Assembly (NCBI GenBank): GCA_902795755.1
Contig: CADBMO010000080.1
Coordinates: 1 to 26,910, forward strand
Direction of reading: 5' to 3'
DNA from: an uncultured Erysipelotrichaceae bacterium
GTDB lineage: Bacteria > Bacillota_I > Bacilli_A > RF39 > UBA660
DNA length: 26,910 bases
The position numbers and the translations under genes were made by a program. Below are positions 7,152 through 15,583 of this stretch, piece by piece (within the stretch, counting starts at the first letter, position 1; every line of letters begins with the position of its first letter). The notes beneath the pieces are model-generated. The model saw only the letters and a program-made list of their open reading frames with translations. It did not search any database and had not been told where the DNA came from.

Positions 7152-7846
7152 TGGAGTTTATTAAGTTTAAAGATGTTGATAAAACGTATAAAAATGGTGT
7201 AAATGCTGTTTATGATATGAATTTATCAATAAAAAAAGGTGATTTCGTATTTATAATAGGTGCGTCTGGTTCTGGTAAATCTACCATGATAAAGATGTTA
7301 TATCGTGAAGAAAGACCAAGTAATGGTGAAATAATATTAGGTGGTATAAATGTTGCTAAAGTAAAAAATAGTAAGGTTTATAAACTAAGAAGAAAAATTG
7401 GTATAGTTTTCCAAGATTTCAAATTATTACCTAAATTAACGGTATATGAAAACGTGGCATTCGCACTTGAAATATATGGTTTACCAACTCATGAGGTAAG
7501 AAAAAAAGTGCTTAAAGCATTAGATTTAGTTGGATTAAAATCTAAAACAAAAAGTTACCCATCACAATTATCTGGAGGTGAACAACAACGTGTTGCAATA
7601 GCACGTGCGATAGTAAATTCACCAAAACTATTAATATGTGACGAGCCTACTGGTAACTTGGATCCTGATACTAGTTGGGAGGTAATGCAAGTTATTAAAA
7701 AGATTAATGATTTAGGAACAACCATAGTAATGGCAACACATGATAGGGAAATGGTTGATAGAATGAAAAAAAGAGTTATATATTTAGAAGATGGTAGATT
7801 GGTAAAAGACTATGAGAAAGGAACGTATGTAAATGAAAGCAATTAG
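7151..7846 (+). CDS. ftsE: Cell division ATP-binding protein FtsE
   Basis: FtsE is the ATPase of the FtsEX complex, which transmits ATP hydrolysis across the membrane to activate wall hydrolases. The 231-residue protein shows Walker A GASGSGKST (37-45), a Q-loop in VFQDFKLLP (87-94), the signature LSGGEQQR (140-147), Walker B LLICDE (160-165) with PTGNLDP, and the switch histidine His197. AAGGAGG (7138-7144) precedes the start. It overlaps yitT by one base and ftsX by 14 bases, the usual coupled arrangement. Confidence 0.96.
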   Translation: MEFIKFKDVDKTYKNGVNAVYDMNLSIKKGDFVFIIGASGSGKSTMIKMLYREERPSNGEIILGGINVAKVKNSKVYKLRRKIGIVFQDFKLLPKLTVYENVAFALEIYGLPTHEVRKKVLKALDLVGLKSKTKSYPSQLSGGEQQRVAIARAIVNSPKLLICDEPTGNLDPDTSWEVMQVIKKINDLGTTIVMATHDREMVDRMKKRVIYLEDGRLVKDYEKGTYVNESN

Positions 7847-8732
7847 AATATTAGTAAGAAACGTTCGTGATGGATTTAAAAGTGTAGGTAGGAACCTTAG
7901 TTTATCAATCGCATCTATATCATGTATAACAATAACTCTTTTAATAGTTGCAATAGCATTAGTTGTTGCATCAAATGTAGAAAACATAACCAAAGCATTT
8001 AAAGAAGATTTTACAATTGTTGCATTTATTGATAATTCAATTGCAAAAGAGCAAGCAGCTCAAATAAAAACAAGTATTGAAGGAATTGGAAATGTAGAAA
8101 GTGTAACTTTAGTAGATAAAAAAGAAGTTGCAAATGAAATGAAGGATACATCAGATGAGCTAGCAAGTATAATTGATAGTTGGTCTGATGAAGAAAATCC
8201 GTTATATGATACACTTCAAATAAAAGTAAAAGATAGTGAAAAAATATCAAAAACCGCTAAAGACATAAAAGATATAGCAGGTGTTGTAACAGTAAAATAT
8301 GGTCAAGGAATAGTTGAAGAATTACTTACCGTATTTAAAGTTATTGAAAAAGCAATGATTGTTGCAATGATTGCATTAGTATTAGTAACGTTATTCTTAA
8401 TTGGTAACACAATTAAAATAACTATATTCTCAAGAAAACGAGAAATAGAAATAATGAGACTTGTTGGAGCTTCTAACTTTTCTATTAAACAGCCATTTGT
8501 AATAGAAGGATTTTGTTTGGGTGCCCTAGGATCATTAATACCAATTGCTGTAACATTATATGGGTACACAGCGTTATATAAACATTTTAATGGTCATTTC
8601 TTTTCACCGTTTGTTAAGTTAGTACCATCTGAACCATTTGTTTATTTGGTTGCATTAATACTATTAGCATTAGGTGTAATAGTTGGTATGTTTGGAAGTT
8701 ATAGGGCAGTAAGGAAGTATTTAAAAATATAA
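7833..8732 (+). CDS. ftsX: Cell division protein FtsX
   Basis: FtsX is the membrane partner of FtsE. The 299-residue protein has the typical layout: a short cytosolic N-terminus with RNVRDGFKSVGRNL, a first helix (about 23-47), an outer domain (about 48-165) that would contact the hydrolase, then three helices (about 172-196, 217-241 and 268-291). The segment SRKREIEIMRLVGAS after helix 2 is the conserved FtsX/MacB cytoplasmic loop. It overlaps ftsE and shares one base with the downstream M23 gene, which argues that this peptidase is the one it controls. Confidence 0.94.
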   Translation: MKAIRILVRNVRDGFKSVGRNLSLSIASISCITITLLIVAIALVVASNVENITKAFKEDFTIVAFIDNSIAKEQAAQIKTSIEGIGNVESVTLVDKKEVANEMKDTSDELASIIDSWSDEENPLYDTLQIKVKDSEKISKTAKDIKDIAGVVTVKYGQGIVEELLTVFKVIEKAMIVAMIALVLVTLFLIGNTIKITIFSRKREIEIMRLVGASNFSIKQPFVIEGFCLGALGSLIPIAVTLYGYTALYKHFNGHFFSPFVKLVPSEPFVYLVALILLALGVIVGMFGSYRAVRKYLKI

Positions 8733-9955
8733 TGAATAAAAAGATATTATTAATTATTGTTTTATTAATAACATTTATTATTCCAACAACTTCCATTCAT
8801 GCAGAAAAAACAATTGGTCAATTAGAAAAAGAATTAAATACAAAGCAACAAAAATTAAATGCTAATAAAGAAAAGGCAAACGCAAATAAAAATAGTATTA
8901 AAAATACTAAAAATGAAATAAATGAGATATATTCTCAAATGGCTGCTATTCAAAAGCAAATAGATGATAAAACAAAAGAAAGTGCAGAATTAGAAGAAAA
9001 AATAAAAAAGAAAAACCAACAAATAAAAGATTTGATGAGATATTATGAAGTTTCATCATCAGGATCAGCAATGCTTGAATATGTTATGGGAGCTGAAAGT
9101 TTAACTGATTTAATATACAGGCTATCTATAACAGAGCAAATATCAACATATAATAAAAAATCAATTAAAGAAATGAATGATATGATCGCTGAAAATGATA
9201 GAATAAAAAAAGAATTAGCTAAAAAAAGCGAAGAGATGGGTGCGCTACAAGCAAGCTTAGAAAAGAAATTAACTTCGCTAAATGATGAAGAAAAGAATTT
9301 AGGTAGTGAGGCTAAAACATTGTCACAAGAAATAAGCGACATGCAAAACGTACTTAAAAACTTAAAAGCAAAAGGATGTAAATCAAGTGAAACACAAACT
9401 AGATGTTATGCAAGATTATATCCTAGAAAGTCATCAGGTGGTTCATCAAGTGCAGGAGCAGTTGATGTACCAAGTGGATATAGTTGGTATAGACCGCTAG
9501 TTAGTAGTTATATAACTAGTTTACCAGGATATCGTTCTTCATTTGGAAGCTTTCATATGGGAACTGATTACTCGGCATCACGTGGAACAACTGTTTATCC
9601 AGTTGCAGATGGTACGGTAGGTCATATCAAATGGGGAGGAGATTCTTGTGGTAACCAAGTATTTGTTTGGTCAACAGTAAATGGTACAAGGTATACAGAA
9701 TGGTACTGCCACTTAAATTCAATAAGTGTAAGTGTAGGTCAAACGGTTTCTAAAAACACTGTTATAGGTGCGGTAGGTAACACAGGTTCTCAATACTATA
9801 GAAATTATTCAATGCCACCACATTTACATGTTGCAATTGGTACTGGATGGTACTATCGTGATTATTATAGTGGATTTTCATCTAGAGTAAAAACTTTATC
9901 TAACTTAGCACCAGGATTATTCCCTGGAGTAGGAGTTAGATGGAATGGAAGATAG
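8732..9955 (+). CDS. Secreted coiled-coil M23 peptidase, probable FtsEX-activated murein hydrolase
   Basis: The 407-residue protein begins with a signal peptide (cleavage likely after IHA, residue 24), continues with a long coiled coil (about 26-213, with a break around 102-140), a Cys-containing Ser/Gly linker (214-245) and a C-terminal LytM/M23 domain. The zinc ligands His275, Asp279 (HMGTD) and His366 (PHLH), and the catalytic His327 (YCHL) and His364, are all present, so it should be an active peptidoglycan endopeptidase. The architecture resembles EnvC/CwlO/PcsB, in which FtsX releases autoinhibition through the coiled coil. AAGGAAG is rather far upstream (14 bases), so translation probably depends on coupling to ftsX. 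Confidence 0.92.
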   Translation: MNKKILLIIVLLITFIIPTTSIHAEKTIGQLEKELNTKQQKLNANKEKANANKNSIKNTKNEINEIYSQMAAIQKQIDDKTKESAELEEKIKKKNQQIKDLMRYYEVSSSGSAMLEYVMGAESLTDLIYRLSITEQISTYNKKSIKEMNDMIAENDRIKKELAKKSEEMGALQASLEKKLTSLNDEEKNLGSEAKTLSQEISDMQNVLKNLKAKGCKSSETQTRCYARLYPRKSSGGSSSAGAVDVPSGYSWYRPLVSSYITSLPGYRSSFGSFHMGTDYSASRGTTVYPVADGTVGHIKWGGDSCGNQVFVWSTVNGTRYTEWYCHLNSISVSVGQTVSKNTVIGAVGNTGSQYYRNYSMPPHLHVAIGTGWYYRDYYSGFSSRVKTLSNLAPGLFPGVGVRWNGR

Positions 9956-9973
9956 CAAATGCTATCTTTTTTT
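9950..9973 (+). terminator. Terminator of the prfB-ftsEX-M23 operon
   Basis: AGATAGCA (9950-9957) pairs with TGCTATCT (9960-9967), then T7. The tight apex probably opens to a 4-base loop. The TAG stop is inside the stem. Confidence 0.88.
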
Positions 9974-10001
9974 GTTTATATACTTAATTTAATGATATAA
10001 T
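9972..10001 (+). promoter_or_regulatory. Promoter of the racemase/ATP-grasp operon
   Basis: TTGTTT (9972-9977) and TATAAT (9996-10001) are 18 bases apart; the -35 overlaps the end of the preceding terminator. Confidence 0.6.
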
Positions 10002-10019
10002 AATATAGAGGTGTTTGAT

Positions 10020-11201
10020 ATGTATAGGAAGACATATGTTGATATTAACGTAGATAATATTGAAAATAATATAAAAGAAATAATAAACAAATATGATTAT
10101 AAGTACTATATAGGAGTTGTAAAGGGTAATGCTGCAGGGCATGGTATGAAATTATGTAAGTATATTACTAAGTTTGGCATTAATTATTTAGCAGTATCTT
10201 CATTAGAAGAAGCTTTAGAATCTAGAAAGTATACTGATGTGCCAATACTAATCTTAGAACCTATTCATATTGATGAATTAAAGATAGCTGAAAAAAATAA
10301 TATATCGGTTACAATAAGTAGTTATAATTATTATAAAAGAATTAATAAAGAAGATTATTCTAATTTAAAAATACATTTAAAAATTAACACTGGAATGAAT
10401 AGATTAGGTGTCTCAAATAAGGAAGAAATAACTGAAATATATAATGACTTAATAGATGATGAAAGAGTTAAATTAGAAGGAATATATACACATTTTGCAA
10501 CAACAGGCGTAAATGATAAATACTATGATGATCAATTAAATAAATTTGTTGAGTTAACTAGTGATATAGATTTAAATCGTGTAGAAATGGTTCATTTGGG
10601 AAGAAGTTGTACTTTGGAATTTCATCCAAAAATTTCATTTGCAAATGGTATTAGAATAGGACTTATAATGTATGGTATAGGTCAAACTTTTAATAGGTAT
10701 ATTGGATTAAAGGGTAAACTTAGAAAAATCAAATATCACTTCAAAAGAAAAATACAAAACATATCAAAGACATATGAATCTAATAATATTAATTTAAAAA
10801 CTGGAATTGAATTAAATACTGAGGTAATAGAACTACAACAATTAAAACCAGGTGATAAAGTAGGATATGGTTTAACATATACGGCAAATGCAAACACTAA
10901 AATAGCAGTATGTCCAATAGGATACGCAGATGGTTTATCACTAAGTTTTAAAAATTCTAAAGTATCAATAAATAACAAATTATACAAAATAGTAGGAACT
11001 ATTAATATGGGAATGATAACAATAGAAGTAGATAGTGATGTAAATATAGGGGATAAAGTCACTATATTTGGTGGGAATGTAAATATAAAAAATGTTGCAA
11101 GAGCTACTAATAATACTGCATATACAGTAATGACTCATATAGATAGTCAAATACCAAGAAGATATTTTGTTCATGGTAAGGAGGATAGTGATGAAGAATA
11201 A
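10020..11201 (+). CDS. Alanine racemase family PLP enzyme, divergent
   Basis: I chose ATG 10020, 8 bases after the GAGG at 10008-10011, over the GTG at 10011, which lies in that site. The 393-residue protein has the fold-type III racemase layout: the PLP lysine Lys35 in VKGNAAGHG, MNRLGV for substrate and PLP contacts, and GYADG containing the expected second catalytic tyrosine. Differences from canonical Alr are VKGNAAGHG instead of VKANAYGHG (loss of the Tyr), INMGM where most enzymes have CMDQ, and a Lys-rich insertion of about 35 residues before the second domain (KGKLRKIKYHFKRK region). It may make D-Ala, but another D-amino acid is possible because the overlapping gene resembles D-aspartate ligase. 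Confidence 0.8.
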   Translation: MYRKTYVDINVDNIENNIKEIINKYDYKYYIGVVKGNAAGHGMKLCKYITKFGINYLAVSSLEEALESRKYTDVPILILEPIHIDELKIAEKNNISVTISSYNYYKRINKEDYSNLKIHLKINTGMNRLGVSNKEEITEIYNDLIDDERVKLEGIYTHFATTGVNDKYYDDQLNKFVELTSDIDLNRVEMVHLGRSCTLEFHPKISFANGIRIGLIMYGIGQTFNRYIGLKGKLRKIKYHFKRKIQNISKTYESNNINLKTGIELNTEVIELQQLKPGDKVGYGLTYTANANTKIAVCPIGYADGLSLSFKNSKVSINNKLYKIVGTINMGMITIEVDSDVNIGDKVTIFGGNVNIKNVARATNNTAYTVMTHIDSQIPRRYFVHGKEDSDEE

Positions 11202-12417
11202 ATTTAGAGTAGTTATTTTAGGGTCTGATATAAATGCATATTACATGGCAAGGAATTTTCATGAAGAATATGGTATAAAAGCTCATTTAATGGTAAAAAC
11301 GCCAATGTTATTTACTAGTACTAGTAAAATAGTAACATCTGAAATAGTACCTGGTTTATGGGAAAAGAAACCATTTTTAGAAGCTTTAAATAACTATGCA
11401 AATAATCATAAGGGTGAGAAAATACTTTTAGTTGCATCTAATGATAATTACGTTAGATTAATAGTTGAAAATAAAAAAGAATTAGAAAAGAATTACACAT
11501 TTAATTATCCTAGCTTAAAAATAGTTAATAATTTATTAATTAAAGAAAACTTTTATGAATTTGCTAAAAAATATGATATAGATATACCTAAGACTTATAT
11601 TTATACTTGTTTAAAAGAAGAAATAAAAGAAAGCAAAATAAAATCTTTTAGGTATCCTTTAATCTTAAAGCCAAGTGATGGTATTAAATACCACGATCAT
11701 GAATTTAAGGGACAAGCTAAAGTATATAAAATAAAAGACTTTAAAGAATTAAAACAAGTAATAAAAGATATTGAAAAATCAGGATATGATGATAATCTAA
11801 TCATACAGGAATTTATCCCTGGTGATGATAGTATGCTATTTGATTCTATATTCTATTGTTCTACTGATAAAAAAGTGCAGCTAATGAGTTTTGCACAAAT
11901 AGGATTACAAGAACACACTCCTACTGGAATTGGGAACTGTACAGTTTTAGTTAATGGATTTAATGAGTTTAACAACACAGATGATATCAAAAATAAATTA
12001 ATTAAATTCTTAGAGAAAATTGGTTATCAAGGTGCAGCTGAATTTGATTTAAAATATGATATAAGAGATAAAAAGTTTAAGGTGTTTGAAATTAATCCAA
12101 GACAAGCAAGAAGTAGTTATTATTTAACTGCTTGTGGTTACAACTTGGCTAAGTATTTAGTTGATGACTTAATTTATCATAAAAAGAAAAAATTTCACTT
12201 TATAGATGAAGAAATGGTGTTATCATTTGTACCAAAAAAAGTTATTAGAGATTATATATCAAACGAAAAATTACAGAAAAAAATACAAGAATTAATTAAA
12301 CAAAAGAAATTTACAAGACCATTAAGATATAAAAAAGACTGTGGTTTAAAAAGAATGGCATGGCTATATATAAGAGATAGAAATTATATTAAAAAATATC
12401 AAGAAAATGAATGGTAA
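11191..12417 (+). CDS. ATP-grasp carboxylate-amine ligase, D-aspartate ligase-like
   Basis: The start is ATG 11191, 6 bases after AAGGAGG (11178-11184); it overlaps the racemase by 11 bases. The 408-residue protein opens with VVILGSDINAYYMARNFHEEYG, close to the start of enterococcal D-aspartate ligase as I remember it (cut here to its shared pattern: a hydrophobic strand, GSDINAY, ARxFHEEYG). The ATP-grasp core shows YPLILKPSDG for nucleotide binding, a flexible EFIPGDDS segment and FEINPRQARSS as the Mg-binding acidic/Asn pair. Such enzymes join a carboxylate to an amine, for example D-Asp onto the lysine side chain of peptidoglycan precursors. The pairing with a racemase suggests it uses that D-amino acid, but the substrate is inferred. 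Confidence 0.72.
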   Translation: MKNKFRVVILGSDINAYYMARNFHEEYGIKAHLMVKTPMLFTSTSKIVTSEIVPGLWEKKPFLEALNNYANNHKGEKILLVASNDNYVRLIVENKKELEKNYTFNYPSLKIVNNLLIKENFYEFAKKYDIDIPKTYIYTCLKEEIKESKIKSFRYPLILKPSDGIKYHDHEFKGQAKVYKIKDFKELKQVIKDIEKSGYDDNLIIQEFIPGDDSMLFDSIFYCSTDKKVQLMSFAQIGLQEHTPTGIGNCTVLVNGFNEFNNTDDIKNKLIKFLEKIGYQGAAEFDLKYDIRDKKFKVFEINPRQARSSYYLTACGYNLAKYLVDDLIYHKKKKFHFIDEEMVLSFVPKKVIRDYISNEKLQKKIQELIKQKKFTRPLRYKKDCGLKRMAWLYIRDRNYIKKYQENEW

Positions 12418-12423
12418 ATAAAA

Positions 12424-12454
12424 AACTAAGATTATTTTGTTAATCTTAGTTTTA
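12424..12454. terminator. Bidirectional terminator between the ligase and flippase genes
   Basis: AACTAAGATTA (12424-12434) pairs perfectly with TAATCTTAGTT (12441-12451); A-rich and T-rich flanks let it work in both directions for the convergent genes. The flippase stop codon (12432-12434, minus) is in the stem. Confidence 0.85.
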
Positions 12455-14090
12455 TTAATATCTTACTTAGAAACCTTAATTTCATTGGTATTTTTTCACC
12501 AATCATTTCTCCTAGAAGACCAGTTATATAACTAAAGAATAAATATATTAGCCCACCTACAATTACATATATAATTACTTCAATGATGCTGCCCTTTCGG
12601 TCCATAGCAACTAGTGGATAAAAATGCGAAAGTATTTTTAACCCACCAACCATAGCAAATGAACTAATTAGTATTTTACCAATATTTATGTATAATTCTT
12701 TAAACTTAAGACCATGTTGTCTTTTTATGTAATATAGAAGTAATAATGCTGGGCCAAGCTCGGTAATAAGCGTCGATACTACTGCACCATGATAAGCACC
12801 ATACCCTAATCTATGAACTAATATCATACAAGGTATGTTACCAATTAAGTTAAGTAAGAATGCAGAAGTTAGTGTAATTAATACTTGTTTAGTATGATTA
12901 AGTGTTTGTGCAATATTTATAACAACAGAATATATTGCAAATGATGCTGCCGTATATATAAAGAACTTAAATACTGATATACTAACAGCATTATATTTAT
13001 AAAATAGTATCCATATTGGTTTACCTAAAATTGACATCCCTATTGCCATAGGAAGGGTAACAAATGTTAAAAGTTCTATTGATAAATTAATCTTATGATT
13101 AACGCCGGATTTATTTCCCTTAATGTTATCTTTAGCAATATTTGGAATCAAACTAATAGTTAATCCCATTGAAATTGAAATAACTATCATTGCAAGTTTA
13201 GCACCCCATGTTATAAAAGTATTATATGCTGTCATGGTTTCTGTAGCATTATATCCTAGGTAGGTCATAGCGCGGTTAATTGTTAGCGCATCAACTATTC
13301 CATACGCTGATTTTAATAAATCTATTAATACAAATGGAATTGCTGTTGCAATTAATTGTTTTGCTAAAAACTTAGTATCAAGTTTTAGTTCTTCTTTTTT
13401 TCTTTCAATTCCTTTTGAACTGATTTTTAAGTGATCTTGTTTTTGTTTAATAACCAAGTATAAGTATGCTATTAATGCACCAACAGTTGCAGAAAATACT
13501 GCAGCTCCTATAGCAGCACGTTCTCCTAAATTAAACTTGTTCAAGCATAAGTAACAACCAAGCAGTAAGAACCCAACTCTTGCGCCCTGTTCAATTATGT
13601 TAGCAACCGCTGCTTCTTTAAACATTTTTTTACCTTGGAAGTATCCTTTGGTAACAGAAAGGGCTGGAACTATTAGTAAAGCTGTTGCGATTAATCTAAC
13701 CACAAACGCAGTATCAGCAATAGTAGCGCCACCCTTCATTTTTCCTATTATAAAATGAGAAAGTTGAGGTGCAAATATCATCATTAGTATGAATCCAACC
13801 AAACCTAAAATGGAAATAAGTATAAATCCTACTTTAAACATATTAACCGTGGTTTTTTTATAATCAAGTGCTTCATATTCACTTATAAGTTTACTAATAG
13901 CAGCAGGTATACCACTCGTTGATAAACTTAAAAATAAAGTATATATAGAATATGCATAACTATATAATGTTCCGCCGATTGTTGATATCATTGCATAAAA
14001 AGGTATTACGTATAAAAGTCCAATAACCTTACATACAACAATTCCCATAATGGATATGAATGAATCATTAATAAAACTATTCTTTTTCAT
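12432..14090 (-). CDS. MurJ/SpoVB (YtgP-type) lipid flippase of the MOP superfamily
   Basis: The 552-residue protein has about 14 membrane helices and the family features of the Bacillota YtgP/SpoVB/MurJ group: the N-terminal FISIMGIVVCKVIGLLYVIP, the loop TSGIPAAISKLISEYEA and the GYFQGKKMF segment. Members export lipid II or related lipid-linked sugars during wall synthesis. The gene is on the opposite strand between the D-amino-acid enzymes and a membrane protein gene, and has its own promoter. Which lipid it flips cannot be read from sequence, but the position beside wall-precursor genes favours lipid II. AGGTGA (14101-14096) precedes the ATG by 5 bases. Confidence 0.85.
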   Translation of the reverse strand: MKKNSFINDSFISIMGIVVCKVIGLLYVIPFYAMISTIGGTLYSYAYSIYTLFLSLSTSGIPAAISKLISEYEALDYKKTTVNMFKVGFILISILGLVGFILMMIFAPQLSHFIIGKMKGGATIADTAFVVRLIATALLIVPALSVTKGYFQGKKMFKEAAVANIIEQGARVGFLLLGCYLCLNKFNLGERAAIGAAVFSATVGALIAYLYLVIKQKQDHLKISSKGIERKKEELKLDTKFLAKQLIATAIPFVLIDLLKSAYGIVDALTINRAMTYLGYNATETMTAYNTFITWGAKLAMIVISISMGLTISLIPNIAKDNIKGNKSGVNHKINLSIELLTFVTLPMAIGMSILGKPIWILFYKYNAVSISVFKFFIYTAASFAIYSVVINIAQTLNHTKQVLITLTSAFLLNLIGNIPCMILVHRLGYGAYHGAVVSTLITELGPALLLLYYIKRQHGLKFKELYINIGKILISSFAMVGGLKILSHFYPLVAMDRKGSIIEVIIYVIVGGLIYLFFSYITGLLGEMIGEKIPMKLRFLSKILIKLRLTK

Positions 14091-14106
14091 GTAATCACCT
14101 TAATAA

Positions 14107-14135
14107 ATTATAACATATTTAAAAATTATATACAA
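14107..14135 (-). promoter_or_regulatory. Promoter of the flippase gene
   Basis: On the minus strand TTGTAT (14135-14130) and TATAAT (14112-14107) are 17 bases apart, just ahead of the ribosome site. Confidence 0.7.
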
Positions 14136-14155
14136 TTAACTGTACCTTTACACAT

Positions 14156-14172
14156 CTATAAACAGTTTATAG
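14156..14172. repeat. Perfect 17-base palindrome between divergent promoters
   Basis: CTATAAAC-A-GTTTATAG has 8-base perfect arms around one base and no T tract. It touches the -35 of the rightward promoter (14170-14175) and lies 20 bases upstream of the leftward -35, so a dimeric regulator here could affect both genes. Confidence 0.5.
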
Positions 14173-14198
14173 ACTATTTAATAAAAATATTTTATAAT
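14170..14198 (+). promoter_or_regulatory. Promoter of the Pro-rich membrane protein gene
   Basis: TAGACT (14170-14175) and TATAAT (14193-14198) have 17-base spacing. The -35 is partly within the palindrome. Confidence 0.6.
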
Positions 14199-14221
14199 GT
14201 AGATAATAGGAGGAGAATAAA

Positions 14222-14776
14222 ATGGACGCAATAAAAAAATATGCAAAATGGATTGGATTAGGTGGATGCTTATTAGTAATAATAGGTGTATTTTTACCAT
14301 TTTTAGGTGTTTCTGTTGGAAGTTATTCTAATAATATAAGTTATATGGAAGCAAGTGGTAGAGTATTATTTATAACTCTTGCTATGGCAGAAATATTGCT
14401 TTTCTTAAAACAAGAAAAGTATGCAATAGTTCCGTCTGCAATTTCACTATTCTTTATAATATATGATATAGCAAAAAATTCTGATTACTCAGTTAAAGTG
14501 GGAGCATATATAATGATAGTAGGTATAATTATTGTTATTGTTTCATCTATTTTACCATTGTTCAAAAGTAGTGGATCAAATACAGTAAATACTGAGCAAC
14601 CTGTTGTTAATCCTGCTCCAGTAGCACAACCAATAGTTCAAGCAGTGGAACCTGCACCAGTACAACCAGCTGTTCAAGTGGCACCAGCACAACCAGTTAT
14701 TGAACCTGCCCCAGCACCTGTGCAACCAACTGCACCGACATCAGTTGTTAATAACGGACAAAATACTCAAATATAG
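14222..14776 (+). CDS. Four-helix membrane protein with Pro/Ala/Val/Gln-rich tail
   Basis: The 184-residue protein has about four predicted membrane helices (10-31, 47-63, 66-83, 93-113) and then a 60-residue low-complexity tail in which PAP, PVQP and APAQP units alternate with Val and Gln. I do not recognise a characterised family; the small helical part resembles anonymous Bacillota membrane proteins. The tail could be a spacer or a binding segment for other proteins, on either side of the membrane. AGGAGG is well placed before the ATG, and the gene has its own promoter and terminator. Confidence 0.6.
   Translation: MDAIKKYAKWIGLGGCLLVIIGVFLPFLGVSVGSYSNNISYMEASGRVLFITLAMAEILLFLKQEKYAIVPSAISLFFIIYDIAKNSDYSVKVGAYIMIVGIIIVIVSSILPLFKSSGSNTVNTEQPVVNPAPVAQPIVQAVEPAPVQPAVQVAPAQPVIEPAPAPVQPTAPTSVVNNGQNTQI
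14585..14740 (+). repeat. Degenerate Pro/Ala-rich coding repeats
   Basis: Repeated CCAGCACCA/CAACCAGC-like units encode PAPV and QPAV blocks in the tail of the preceding membrane protein; the composition is locally richer in C than the neighbouring coding DNA. Confidence 0.5.
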
Positions 14777-14778
14777 AG

Positions 14779-14803
14779 CAAGGATTTAGTTCCTTGTTTT
14801 TTT
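14779..14803 (+). terminator. Terminator of the Pro-rich membrane protein gene
   Basis: CAAGGA (14779-14784) pairs with TCCTTG (14791-14796), then T7. Confidence 0.8.
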
Positions 14804-14805
14804 AT

Positions 14806-14834
14806 TTGACTATAAATAAAAAAAGAATTAAAAT
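14806..14834 (+). promoter_or_regulatory. Promoter of the aquaporin gene
   Basis: TTGACT (14806-14811) and TAAAAT (14829-14834) are 17 bases apart. Confidence 0.7.
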
Positions 14835-14854
14835 TAAAGTAGAGGAGGTACAAA

Positions 14855-15535
14855 ATGAAAAAATACATTAGTGAGTTTATTGGTACACTAGTATTGGTTT
14901 TATTTGGAACAGGAATAGCAGTTGTATCAAGAGGCGATTTAGTTGCAACATCATTAGCGTTTGGTCTTGCAATAGTTGCAACAGCATATGTAATAGGAAA
15001 TATCTCTGGATGCCATGTTAATCCAGCGGTATCACTTGCAATGCTAATATCTAAAAAAATATCAGGAAAGGATTTTTGTTTTTATGTAATTGCACAAATA
15101 CTTGGTGCAATAGCAGGAACTGCAATATTATTCTTTGTATTAAGTAACACAGACTTAGGTACTGCAGCACTTGGTGCAAATGGATATGGAGCATTATCCG
15201 CAAACAACATTAGTTTGGTTGGTGCAATTGTAACAGAAATAGTATTAACTTTTGTATTTATTTACACAATACTAGGTGTTACATCAGATGATAACAAAGC
15301 ACCAGTTGCAGGATTAGTAATTGGTCTTACACTTACATTTGTACATTTATTAGGTATTGGGCTAACTGGTACATCAGTAAACCCTGCAAGAAGTTTAGCG
15401 CCTGCTATTTTTACTGGCGGAAAGGCTTTATGCCAAGTATGGGTATTTATAGTAGCACCACTTGTTGGTGGAGCGTTAGCTGCAATAGTGTATAAATTCT
15501 TAAATACTACAAAAACAAAAAAGAAGAAGAAATAA
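14855..15535 (+). CDS. aqpZ: Aquaporin, AqpZ-type water channel
   Basis: The 226-residue protein has six helices and two half-helices with the pore motifs NPA (56-58, in HVNPAVS) and NPAR (176-179, in TSVNPARS). His164 in the fifth helix and Arg179 after the second NPA match the narrow, water-selective filter of AqpZ rather than the glycerol channel GlpF, which has a small residue at that histidine. It should mediate rapid water flow and osmotic adjustment. The C-terminus is a short lysine-rich tail. AGAGGAGG precedes the ATG. It is a single-gene unit between its own promoter and terminator. Confidence 0.9.
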   Translation: MKKYISEFIGTLVLVLFGTGIAVVSRGDLVATSLAFGLAIVATAYVIGNISGCHVNPAVSLAMLISKKISGKDFCFYVIAQILGAIAGTAILFFVLSNTDLGTAALGANGYGALSANNISLVGAIVTEIVLTFVFIYTILGVTSDDNKAPVAGLVIGLTLTFVHLLGIGLTGTSVNPARSLAPAIFTGGKALCQVWVFIVAPLVGGALAAIVYKFLNTTKTKKKKK

Positions 15536-15546
15536 TTCTTCTTTTT
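15521..15546 (+). terminator. Terminator of the aquaporin gene
   Basis: GAAGAA (15526-15531) pairs with TTCTTC (15536-15541), extended outward by A-T pairs, then T's. The stem uses the last lysine codons and the stop lies in the loop. Confidence 0.7.
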
Positions 15547-15583
15547 ATTTACGTTTATATTTACATCATAGCATTTATTTTTG

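Noticed and set aside
10011..10019. GTG start of the racemase at 10011
   Set aside because: It falls in the Shine-Dalgarno; ATG 10020 has ideal spacing.
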